A DNA stretch of 34,961 nucleotides from Clostridia bacterium (lineage in GTDB: Bacteria > Bacillota > Clostridia > Peptostreptococcales > Anaerovoracaceae): NCBI GenBank assembly GCA_024689865.1, contig JAILDA010000028.1:1-34961 (forward strand), written 5' to 3'. This document shows, piece by piece, positions 24,695 to 31,090 of the stretch. Positions within the stretch are counted from its first letter, which is position 1. Each line of letters starts with the position of its first letter. The notes under the pieces were generated by a model. The model saw nothing but the letters and a program-made list of their open reading frames with translations, had not been told where the DNA came from and made no database searches. Made by a program: the position numbers and the translations under genes.

Positions 24695-24724
24695 ATTTTA
24701 GCACTCTTGATGCAAGAGTGCTAA
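24695..24724 (-). promoter_or_regulatory. CIRCE operator (HrcA site) with promoter elements at its edges
   Basis: TTAGCACTC-N9-GAGTGCTAA at 24698-24724 is an exact match to the CIRCE consensus bound by the HrcA heat-shock repressor. On the minus strand TTAGCA (24719-24724) and TAAAAT (24695-24700) are 18 bases apart, so the operator may span the -35 to -10 region of the hsp20 promoter. The CIRCE call is firm; the promoter placement is an inference. Confidence 0.93.
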
Positions 24725-24790
24725 CCGCGGCGCGGAAGAATGTCCGGCATAGATCATGCATATAAAACCCGGGGTGCGCTTCTTATGGCA

Positions 24791-24834
24791 AAAAAAGATA
24801 CTGCCGGGAACCTTTTCAGGAGGCTTTCCCGGCA
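24791..24834 (-). terminator. Rho-independent terminator after the PocR-AraC gene
   Basis: Minus strand TGCCGGGAA pairs with TTCCCGGCA, with a 15-base loop that can pair further (GCCTCC/GG), followed by GTATCTTTTTTT. It lies 30 bases past the regulator stop. Confidence 0.85.
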
Positions 24835-24864
24835 ATACCCAGCACAGAAAGTATTATAAAGAAT

Positions 24865-25779
24865 TCAGATCTTTTTCTTGTATCTAAGCGGAGTGGTACC
24901 TTCCAACTGTCTGAACACCTTGGTGAAGTAGCTCTGATCCGAGAATCCGCAGCGTTTGGCGGTCTCCGCGATAGGCACGCCCTCGGAGAGCATGGCCTTG
25001 CTTCTTTCTATCCTTACCTGAGTAAGATAGGCGTTTACAGTGGTGCCCTGCTCCCTTTTGTACACCCGGCACAGGTACGATGTTGTCATGCCCGCGTGCT
25101 TGGCGATGTCCAGGAGCGAGATGTCCCTTCCGAAGTTTTCTTCTATAAAGCTGTTTACCTCTTTGACCGTTGCAGCGGGGTCTATCCTGTTCGCTTTGGC
25201 CCAGGCACTGACCGTGCCTTCTTCCATACGTGTCAGATAATCCTCGCTCCGGTGGTCTGCTTCGCTGAGGAAGGCAGCGGAGTAGACCAGGAGCTGAGAA
25301 AAAGCGTTTACCCGCTTGGGATCTATATAGGGTATCTGCCCCATACGGCCCATTATCGCGTCCACAGTCTGCGGATCCAGTCCCATTACGCCGCTTAAGT
25401 CGTAATCCCTGAAGTCCTGGGGATCCTCCATTATGAAGGGCCCGACCGTAAGCCTGTTGAGGTCCCCGTTTGATCCGGGTACGGCAGAGGTTATGCAGGA
25501 AAGACCCAAAGGACATTCGTAAAGGTACTTTCCGTCCTCGCGCTCCGAGGCTTTGGCTGTAAAACTGTGAAGACGCTTGCAGTCTTGTTTGGAGATGCCT
25601 GTTCCGGAGCAGACGTCGCACGCGTCGCAGCAATATCCGCTGGCCGACAGGACCGTTCCGTCCGGGGCACACAGCTCGCATCCCATTCCGCTTGCCGAGG
25701 CGAAGGCCTGGACGCAGCCTTCTGCAAGTTCAATATCGATGCCGGTAACCTGTGCCAATTGATCTCCTTGATTAGACAT
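24865..25779 (-). CDS. AraC-family regulator with PocR sensory domain
   Basis: Cytoplasmic transcription factor (304 aa). The N-terminal PocR domain (~8-170) carries a cysteine cluster (C50, C51, C54, C57, C67, C89, C95) and the GPFIMEDPQDFRDYDL block. The C-terminal AraC double helix-turn-helix spans ~205-302 (SLLDIAKHAGMTTSYLCRVYKRE, then CGFSDQSYFTKVFRQLEGTTPLRYKK). PocR domains sense small organic molecules; the founding protein controls propanediol use in Salmonella. The gene is divergent from the ASKHA/URO-D pair, its most likely target. ATG 25779 lacks a ribosome-binding site, whereas TTG 25758 (codon 8) has AAGGAG 5 bases upstream, so the true protein may be 297 aa. Two palindromes overlap its promoter, suggesting autoregulation. 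Confidence 0.9.
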   Translation of the reverse strand: MSNQGDQLAQVTGIDIELAEGCVQAFASASGMGCELCAPDGTVLSASGYCCDACDVCSGTGISKQDCKRLHSFTAKASEREDGKYLYECPLGLSCITSAVPGSNGDLNRLTVGPFIMEDPQDFRDYDLSGVMGLDPQTVDAIMGRMGQIPYIDPKRVNAFSQLLVYSAAFLSEADHRSEDYLTRMEEGTVSAWAKANRIDPAATVKEVNSFIEENFGRDISLLDIAKHAGMTTSYLCRVYKREQGTTVNAYLTQVRIERSKAMLSEGVPIAETAKRCGFSDQSYFTKVFRQLEGTTPLRYKKKI

Positions 25780-25810
25780 AATACTTTTGGTAAAATCAAC
25801 TTACACGGAT

Positions 25811-25839
25811 AATATAACACAAATTGTTATGATTGTGAA
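25811..25839 (-). promoter_or_regulatory. Sigma-A promoter for the PocR-AraC gene
   Basis: Minus strand TTCACA (25834-25839), 17-base spacer, TATATT (25811-25816); each box matches consensus at five of six positions. It lies about 32 bases before the ATG. Confidence 0.68.
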
Positions 25840-25864
25840 CACTTTTGTTCAAAAAAATCACAAT
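25814..25864. repeat. Cluster of palindromes in the PocR-AraC/ASKHA divergent region
   Basis: ATAACA-CAAAT-TGTTAT (25814-25830) covers the -10 and spacer of the regulator promoter. TGAACA-CTTT-TGTTCA (25836-25851) covers its -35. ATTGTGA...TCACAAT (25832-25838 and 25858-25864) encloses the second palindrome. Both inner sites share an ACA...TGT core. They are candidate operators for the regulator or another factor. Confidence 0.55.
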
Positions 25865-25939
25865 TATTCGCAAATTTCCTGACAATAATTTAAGTTTTTT
25901 ATTGTAGCCCTGCAAAATGAAACAGCAGCATTTAATGGA

Positions 25940-25945
25940 TATAAT
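25940..25945 (+). promoter_or_regulatory. -10 box very close to the ASKHA start (possible leaderless mRNA)
   Basis: A perfect TATAAT ends 9 bases before the ATG at 25955, putting the transcription start about 3 bases before the ATG. AGAGG lies only 1 base from the ATG, too close to act as a normal ribosome-binding site. There is no clear -35, which fits an activator-dependent promoter. Confidence 0.4.
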
Positions 25946-25954
25946 GGTAGAGGC

Positions 25955-27376
25955 ATGGAAAGTAAAACATTAAAAGTAATATCAAAGGATAAAGAGACAG
26001 ACATCCGTTTCTCCGGAAGGACAAAACTGTCCGGACTGCTGGAAGCCGAAGGGCTTATGCCAGCAACTCCCTGCGGCGGAAACGGCACCTGCGGAAAGTG
26101 CAGCGCCTATCTCAACGGAGAAAAGATCCTTTGCTGTCAGGCATGGGTGGAGGAAGACGGCGAGCTGCTGCTCCCGGAAAAGCAGATCCTCAACAAGATA
26201 AAGACCGACGGCGAGATGCCGGAGTTCAGCATCAAGGATCAGGACGGCTACGGACTTGCCGTGGACATCGGCACTACTACAGTTGTCGCAAGGATCATAG
26301 ACCTCAGGACCGGAAAGCTGCTTCCCGCAGTCTCCAGAGAGAATCCCCAGAGGCTTCTCTCCGCGGACGTCATCGGAAGGATACAGGCCTGCATAGAAAA
26401 AGGAAAGCTTCCTGTGCTCAGGGGCCTCATCAACGAAACGATAGAAGACCTCCGCGAGCACGACCTGAAGATCTGCGGACTTACGGAAGAGGACATAAAG
26501 AAGACCGTCATTACAGGCAACACCACCATGCTCTACCTGTACACGGGACGCATGCCCACCACGCTCGCCTACACTCCGTTCATAGCGGACTGCCTCTTCG
26601 GATTTGAGGAAAACGGCGCATATCTGCCGCCCTGCTTCGGAGCATTCGTGGGCGCAGACATATATACCGCCATCACTGCCAGCGGTCTCATAACCAAAGA
26701 CGAGGCTGCTGTCCTTGTGGACCTCGGCACCAACGGAGAGATAGCGCTTTTCAACAACGGAAAGCTTACATGCTGCGCAACAGCCTGCGGTCCTGCCTTC
26801 GAAGGCACCGGAATCAGCTGCGGCGGACCGGCCGCTAACGGAGCCATAGACCACATATGGCTGGAAGACGGACAGGTCAGATATTCGGTGATCGGCAACA
26901 CCGCACCCACGCACATCTGCGGCAGCGGAATAATGGACGCCATCGCAACGCTGCTGGAACTGGAAGAGATCGACGAGACCGGAGCAATGCCGGATCCCTA
27001 CGAGTTCGCTCCCGGAGTGGTACTTCAGCCTAAGGACGTCCGTCAGGTGCAACTTGCAAAGGCCGCCATCTGCGGAGGCATACGCACCCTCATCAACCGC
27101 GAGGGACTTAAGCCGGACGACATTAATACTTTATACATAGCAGGCGGCTTCGGATCTTACATAAAGCTGGAAAATGCTGTAAAAGTAGGCATTTTCCCGA
27201 AAGAAATGCAGGATAACGCAAAAGTTATAGGCAACGCAGCCCTTTCAGGTGCTATAATGATATTATTGGGCGCCGACAAGAAGTACGAACCGTCTTCGGT
27301 AGAGACCGAATGCATCAACCTTGCACAGCAACCCGAATTTTCGGATCTGTATATGGAATCAATGTTTTTTGAGTAA
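25955..27376 (+). CDS. ASKHA-domain protein with N-terminal 2Fe-2S ferredoxin domain (corrinoid reactivator, RACo-like)
   Basis: 473-aa protein of the family that uses ATP to re-reduce inactive Co(II) corrinoid in methyltransferase systems. Residues ~1-75 form a ferredoxin-like domain with CGGNGTCGKC (C40, C46, C49) and C60/C61 as cluster ligands. The DUF4445/ASKHA part carries two phosphate-binding loops (VDIGTTTVVARI at 103-114, VDLGTNGEIAL at 255-265) plus HICGSGIMDAI and IAGGFG (395-400). It is shorter than the ~630-aa RACo of acetogens, as is usual for versions in methyltransferase clusters. It is followed after 18 bases by the URO-D gene and preceded by the divergent PocR-AraC regulator. 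No corrinoid protein is encoded nearby, so its partner lies elsewhere or the protein has another role. Confidence 0.88.
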   Translation: MESKTLKVISKDKETDIRFSGRTKLSGLLEAEGLMPATPCGGNGTCGKCSAYLNGEKILCCQAWVEEDGELLLPEKQILNKIKTDGEMPEFSIKDQDGYGLAVDIGTTTVVARIIDLRTGKLLPAVSRENPQRLLSADVIGRIQACIEKGKLPVLRGLINETIEDLREHDLKICGLTEEDIKKTVITGNTTMLYLYTGRMPTTLAYTPFIADCLFGFEENGAYLPPCFGAFVGADIYTAITASGLITKDEAAVLVDLGTNGEIALFNNGKLTCCATACGPAFEGTGISCGGPAANGAIDHIWLEDGQVRYSVIGNTAPTHICGSGIMDAIATLLELEEIDETGAMPDPYEFAPGVVLQPKDVRQVQLAKAAICGGIRTLINREGLKPDDINTLYIAGGFGSYIKLENAVKVGIFPKEMQDNAKVIGNAALSGAIMILLGADKKYEPSSVETECINLAQQPEFSDLYMESMFFE

Positions 27377-27394
27377 TATTTAGAGGAGAGAAAA

Positions 27395-28387
27395 ATGACA
27401 CCCAAGGAAAACTTACACGCATTCTTCGAAGGAAAGAACTATGAGTGGAAGCCGGTAGGAACAGACAAGAAGTCCTTCCAGCCGGAAGAGATCTGCGAAT
27501 ACGTAGCCAGAGCTTTCGTTAAGCAGCAGGAGCCCTTCGATAACGCAGCCAAGGGCGGCGGCATCGGCTGGTTCGGCATCGAGTGGGAGTACGAACCCGG
27601 CGCAGGCGGATCCATAAGCCTTGCTCCGATACTCGACGAAGTATCCGAATGGAAGGAAAAGATGGTATTCCCCAACCTGGACGAGATCGACTGGGAAGGC
27701 ATAGCCAAGAAGAACGCAGACTACCTCAACACAGACCTCGGCATAGAGTTCACCGTATTCACCGGATACTTCGAGAGACTCATCTCCCTGCTCTCCTTCG
27801 AAGAAGCAGCGATGGAGCTCATAATGGAAGATTACGAGGACGACATTCACGAGCTCTTCACAGCGCTCACTGATTTCTACATCGACTTCGCCCAGAGATT
27901 CCGCAAGTACTTCAACGCCGACTGGTGCATAATCCACGACGACTGGGGCACCCAGAGATCGCCGATGTTCTCCCCCGAAGTACACAAGAGGATGATCGTT
28001 CCGCACCTCACCAGGTTCGTTTCCGAGTGCCACAAGGTAGGACTGCTTGTTGAGATGCACTCCTGCGGATTCATCGAAGACCTCATCCCGAACCTCATCA
28101 GCACCGGCATCGACAGCTGGGCAGGCCAGGGCATCTGCGACAAGAGAAAGCTGATCAACCTGTACGGCGACCAGTTCAAGTTCGAAGTCATCACCAACCC
28201 GGATCCGAAGAAGCCGCTCAAGACCAAGGAAGAGGCTATAGAATTTGCTGACAATATCTTTGATGAATTCAAGGATAAGGACATCATGTTCTGGACAAGC
28301 CCGAAGCGCTGCGGCAGCATGGAGATCTATCAGACCGTCTGCCAGGAACTCAAGGCAAAGGGAATCGCTTACAGAAAGAACGCATAA
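27395..28387 (+). CDS. URO-D-fold protein, probable zinc-dependent corrinoid methyltransferase (MtaA/MtbA-like)
   Basis: 330-aa TIM-barrel protein of the uroporphyrinogen decarboxylase superfamily. True heme-pathway HemE is unlikely. The sequence has the methyltransferase-type zinc ligands H222-S-C224 (MHSCGFIEDL) and C306 (SPKRCGSM), plus IIHDDWGTQRSP (179-190) typical of the MtaA-like branch. Such enzymes move methyl groups between a substrate or acceptor and a corrinoid protein. AGAGGAG lies 8 bases before the ATG. Co-transcription with the ASKHA gene supports a corrinoid one-carbon role; the methyl donor and acceptor are unknown. Its ATC-rich codon use suggests strong expression. It ends in tandem TAA TAA within a 16-bp palindrome and is followed by a terminator. 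Confidence 0.85.
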   Translation: MTPKENLHAFFEGKNYEWKPVGTDKKSFQPEEICEYVARAFVKQQEPFDNAAKGGGIGWFGIEWEYEPGAGGSISLAPILDEVSEWKEKMVFPNLDEIDWEGIAKKNADYLNTDLGIEFTVFTGYFERLISLLSFEEAAMELIMEDYEDDIHELFTALTDFYIDFAQRFRKYFNADWCIIHDDWGTQRSPMFSPEVHKRMIVPHLTRFVSECHKVGLLVEMHSCGFIEDLIPNLISTGIDSWAGQGICDKRKLINLYGDQFKFEVITNPDPKKPLKTKEEAIEFADNIFDEFKDKDIMFWTSPKRCGSMEIYQTVCQELKAKGIAYRKNA

Positions 28388-28400
28388 TAAGCGCTTATTA
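28385..28400. repeat. 16-bp perfect palindrome over the URO-D stop codon
   Basis: TAATAAGCGCTTATTA reads the same on both strands and begins at the stop codon. It lacks a loop, so it is better suited to a protein-binding site than to an mRNA hairpin, or it is chance. Confidence 0.5.
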
Positions 28401-28410
28401 AGCATCAAAA

Positions 28411-28437
28411 GACCCCGCTTCCAGCGGGGCCTTTTAT
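28411..28437. terminator. Terminator between convergent URO-D and MmgE/PrpD genes
   Basis: CCCCGCT pairs with AGCGGGG over a 3-base loop. The plus strand continues CCTTTTATTG and the minus strand TCTTTTG, so it probably serves both genes, more strongly for the plus strand. Confidence 0.82.
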
Positions 28438-28467
28438 TGTCCTTTTCATGGGACAGGCCGGAACTCT

Positions 28468-29850
28468 TTACAGCATTTCGACTATCTTTCCGACGTCGTC
28501 CAGTTTATCAACGCCTTCCAGCATCTTCAGGAGGTCCTCCTGCTGCTCTTCTGTATAGCGGTTTGCGGACAGCGCGGTGCAGCTTCTGAATTTTTCGCGG
28601 AACTGCTCGTCGGAAAGCGGGCAGGACGGATCGCCCAGAGCAGCTTCTTTGTGTTTGAAGAAATCGCCCTTGGCAGTGTGGTAGGTTATGTCCACCGTAT
28701 TCGCCTTTATGCGCGGAGCGTACTCCGGTTCGACGGAGAAATTCACCCTCTCCGCAAATCCGTAAATGTCTTCATCCGGAAGATTCTCCGGCAGGAAATC
28801 CGAGAGCACCACCCTTCCCTTTTTAGCCGCAAGTCCCATGCAGTAAGGAATGCTGAACTTGGCGCTTATGGCTGTAACAGGTCTGTTCTTGACCTCGCGA
28901 GGGTCCACGACTATGCTCCTTATGAACTCGGAACCTTTCATGTCTACGGAAAGGATATCTTCGAACTTCAGATCGTTCTCCTTCATCACCTCTATGGTGG
29001 ACTGGATGCTCGTATGGCATCCAAGGCACGCCGGCCAGAATTTTATTACAAGCTCAGACGCGTACCATTTTTCTCCAAGTCCTTCCACCAGTTTCTCCGG
29101 AACGCATCCGGCTCTTGAATATGCCTTAAAGAAGCCCTTCTCGCCTTCGAATAGTTCCTCGAAACCTATGCGGGGTCTGTGCTTAGCCAGAAGTACGGCC
29201 TGGACCGCGGACTTTGCTCCGAAGCCGTCGCGTACAGCTCTCATGAGCGAGTTCTTGTCGTTCATCATCTGCGAAAGGCCTGTTGCAGCGTATGCGTTGC
29301 AGCCCAGTGCATCTAAAGTCTGCTCGTAGTCGTATCCCATAAGCCTGCAGCCGGCCAGGACGGCACCGTAAGATCCGAAGACATGCGGTGTATGCCACCC
29401 GTGCTTGGCCAGATCCTCTCCTGTAGCAATGGATACGCGGCAAGCTATCTCAGAGCCTATAAGAAGCGCTGCCAGAAGTTCTTTACCGCTCACGCCGCCC
29501 CTGTACTGAGCAAGAGACAGAAGAGCCGGCGTCGTTACGGCATTGGAATGCAGAGTAGCAGCCTGACATGTGTCCTCAAGATCCATGGAGTGCGAGAGCG
29601 CAGCGTTTACAAGAGCCGCGGTGTCCGGCTGCACATGCAGATCCGTAGAATAGATCTTGCACGGCCCGGTCTCGCAGTGCTCTTTTGCGTACGCCACGAA
29701 AGACGGAAACGCGGGATTCTGCGTTGTTGCAGCCTCTATGCATCCCAGTGCGTCCATCAGGGAGTGTTTCTGCACATCCAGGTATTCCGGAGGTATATCT
29801 TCTGTCTTTGTATTTAAAGCGAAATCTATGAGTCTGCGCGTTATGTCCAT
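28468..29850 (-). CDS. MmgE/PrpD family protein (dehydratase/epimerase of polycarboxylates)
   Basis: Cytoplasmic enzyme family (460 aa) that includes 2-methylcitrate dehydratase, cis-aconitate decarboxylase and iminodisuccinate epimerase; it typically acts on di- and tricarboxylates. The N-terminal helical domain shows LMDALGCIEAA, ALSHSMDLEDT (the family's H-x-x-D-x-(D/E)D-like active-site block) and HGWHTPHVFGSYGAVLAGCRLMG. The C-terminal domain has WPACLGCHTSIQ. The track start at 29880 is too early: ATG 29850 has AAGGAG 7 bases upstream and gives the usual MDITRRLIDFAL. It follows the CapA-like gene after a terminator and could be transcribed by read-through or from an unseen promoter. 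The exact substrate cannot be assigned. Confidence 0.88.
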   Translation of the reverse strand: MDITRRLIDFALNTKTEDIPPEYLDVQKHSLMDALGCIEAATTQNPAFPSFVAYAKEHCETGPCKIYSTDLHVQPDTAALVNAALSHSMDLEDTCQAATLHSNAVTTPALLSLAQYRGGVSGKELLAALLIGSEIACRVSIATGEDLAKHGWHTPHVFGSYGAVLAGCRLMGYDYEQTLDALGCNAYAATGLSQMMNDKNSLMRAVRDGFGAKSAVQAVLLAKHRPRIGFEELFEGEKGFFKAYSRAGCVPEKLVEGLGEKWYASELVIKFWPACLGCHTSIQSTIEVMKENDLKFEDILSVDMKGSEFIRSIVVDPREVKNRPVTAISAKFSIPYCMGLAAKKGRVVLSDFLPENLPDEDIYGFAERVNFSVEPEYAPRIKANTVDITYHTAKGDFFKHKEAALGDPSCPLSDEQFREKFRSCTALSANRYTEEQQEDLLKMLEGVDKLDDVGKIVEML

Positions 29851-29873
29851 GGTCATTCTCCTTGCAGAGCAGA

Positions 29874-29908
29874 AAAACACGGGGCAATGCCCTCAGGCAC
29901 TGCCCCGT
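29874..29908 (-). terminator. Rho-independent terminator after the CapA-like gene
   Basis: Minus strand ACGGGGCA pairs with TGCCCCGT, extended by an inner TGCC/GGCA stem, and is followed by GTTTTTC. It separates the glycyl radical enzyme operon from the MmgE/PrpD gene. Confidence 0.83.
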
Positions 29909-29920
29909 TTTGCGTTGTAA

Positions 29921-31054
29921 CTATTCGGTAACTATGCGTACCTCGTCGCCCTCGATGGCGAACTTAGGCTCGATCTTCTGGTTCTCCGTGATCTCGGTAA
30001 CGTAATCTATTACCTCCTTGAACCTGGGGTTCTCGTGAGTCAGGATCTCCGGAACGAAGGTATCGTCGTCGATCCATACGGGAACGTAGGTGAACTTGTC
30101 GATCTTACCGTCCTTAAGATACATCTTGGCAATGATGGTCTTGCAGGAATCGTAAGGCATCGTGCGCTTCGGATGCTTCTTGAAGTCGTCGTTCAGCTTA
30201 CGGATGTCGGCGTGGCGGGAGTCGTTTATGAGTCCGTTCTTGCCTTCGAAGTAAGCCGCCGGGCCTTCGGTAGCGAAGTTGGCCAGCGAGTAGAATATCG
30301 GCTTGCCCTTGTATACTTCTATACCCTTGAGTATGTGAGTGTGGTGGCCGATGACTACGTCCGCGCCTTCGTCCAGAGCGTAGTGTCCTACTATCCTCTG
30401 ATAGTCGGCTATGACTGCCGGAGTGAAGTGGATGCCCCAGTGCTGGGAAACTACCAGTATGTCTACCTGCGGGCGCAGCTTATGGATGTCCTCGATCATG
30501 TTGTTGAGGTCATCTATGTGCGGCCAGCTGAAGATCCTTACCGGCGTACCGGGCTGATCGTGCTCTACGCACGGAGCCGCGGTTATTCCGCGCATCGGGT
30601 TTGCTCCCGGCCTGTCGACCAGCGCCCAGTAATCCTGAGGCAGTATGGAGCAGTATCCGAGGAAGCCTATCCTGGTCCCGTCGTCTAGAGTCCTGATCAC
30701 AGGCTTTCTGGCTTCTTCAAGATTGTTTCCTGCGCCTATGATGTCGATCTCCGACTCCTTCATTATGCGCATGGTATCGTAGAAGCCTTCGAAGCCCCAG
30801 TCCATTACGTGGTTTCCGGCGTTGGACATAACGTCGAAGCCGGCCCTCTTAAGGCAGGGACCCGCGGACGGATATATGCGCAGCGGCAGTCTGCACTGGC
30901 AGGCCGGAGCGCCTTTGTCCGTAACTACTGCTTCCAGCTGTCCGAACAGAAGATCGCAGTCATGAAGATAATCGTTAGTCTTCGCGAAAATGCTGTCCAT
31001 GTCCGGACGCTTGGGGGCGGTATCGCCTACGAATAAAACTGTTTTGTTAGCCAT
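29921..31054 (-). CDS. CapA-like metallophosphoesterase-fold protein, cytoplasmic
   Basis: 377-aa member of the CapA (PGA_cap) family, related to calcineurin-type metallophosphoesterases. The metal-site blocks are visible in order: LFVGDTAP (~7-14), FGQLEAVV (NLE in most members), SNAGNHVMDWG, SQHWGIHFTP, and GHHTHILKGIEVYKGKPIFYSLANF. Family proteins of capsule loci are usually membrane-anchored or exported. This one has neither signal peptide nor membrane helix, so it should act in the cytoplasm. ATG 31054 has GGAGG 7 bases upstream; the 12 extra codons in the track are upstream noise. It is the last gene of the glycyl radical enzyme operon, 36 bases after the transporter. I see no capsule or polyglutamate genes, so a role in the catabolic pathway is more likely than polymer synthesis. 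Confidence 0.85.
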   Translation of the reverse strand: MANKTVLFVGDTAPKRPDMDSIFAKTNDYLHDCDLLFGQLEAVVTDKGAPACQCRLPLRIYPSAGPCLKRAGFDVMSNAGNHVMDWGFEGFYDTMRIMKESEIDIIGAGNNLEEARKPVIRTLDDGTRIGFLGYCSILPQDYWALVDRPGANPMRGITAAPCVEHDQPGTPVRIFSWPHIDDLNNMIEDIHKLRPQVDILVVSQHWGIHFTPAVIADYQRIVGHYALDEGADVVIGHHTHILKGIEVYKGKPIFYSLANFATEGPAAYFEGKNGLINDSRHADIRKLNDDFKKHPKRTMPYDSCKTIIAKMYLKDGKIDKFTYVPVWIDDDTFVPEILTHENPRFKEVIDYVTEITENQKIEPKFAIEGDEVRIVTE

Positions 31055-31090
31055 GTTATCCTCCGAACAATTATGTGGCTGATCCGGCAA

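Noticed and set aside
27395-28387. Heme-pathway uroporphyrinogen decarboxylase HemE
   Set aside because: The HSC and C zinc-ligand pattern and the ASKHA neighbour fit the methyltransferase branch, and no other heme genes are nearby.
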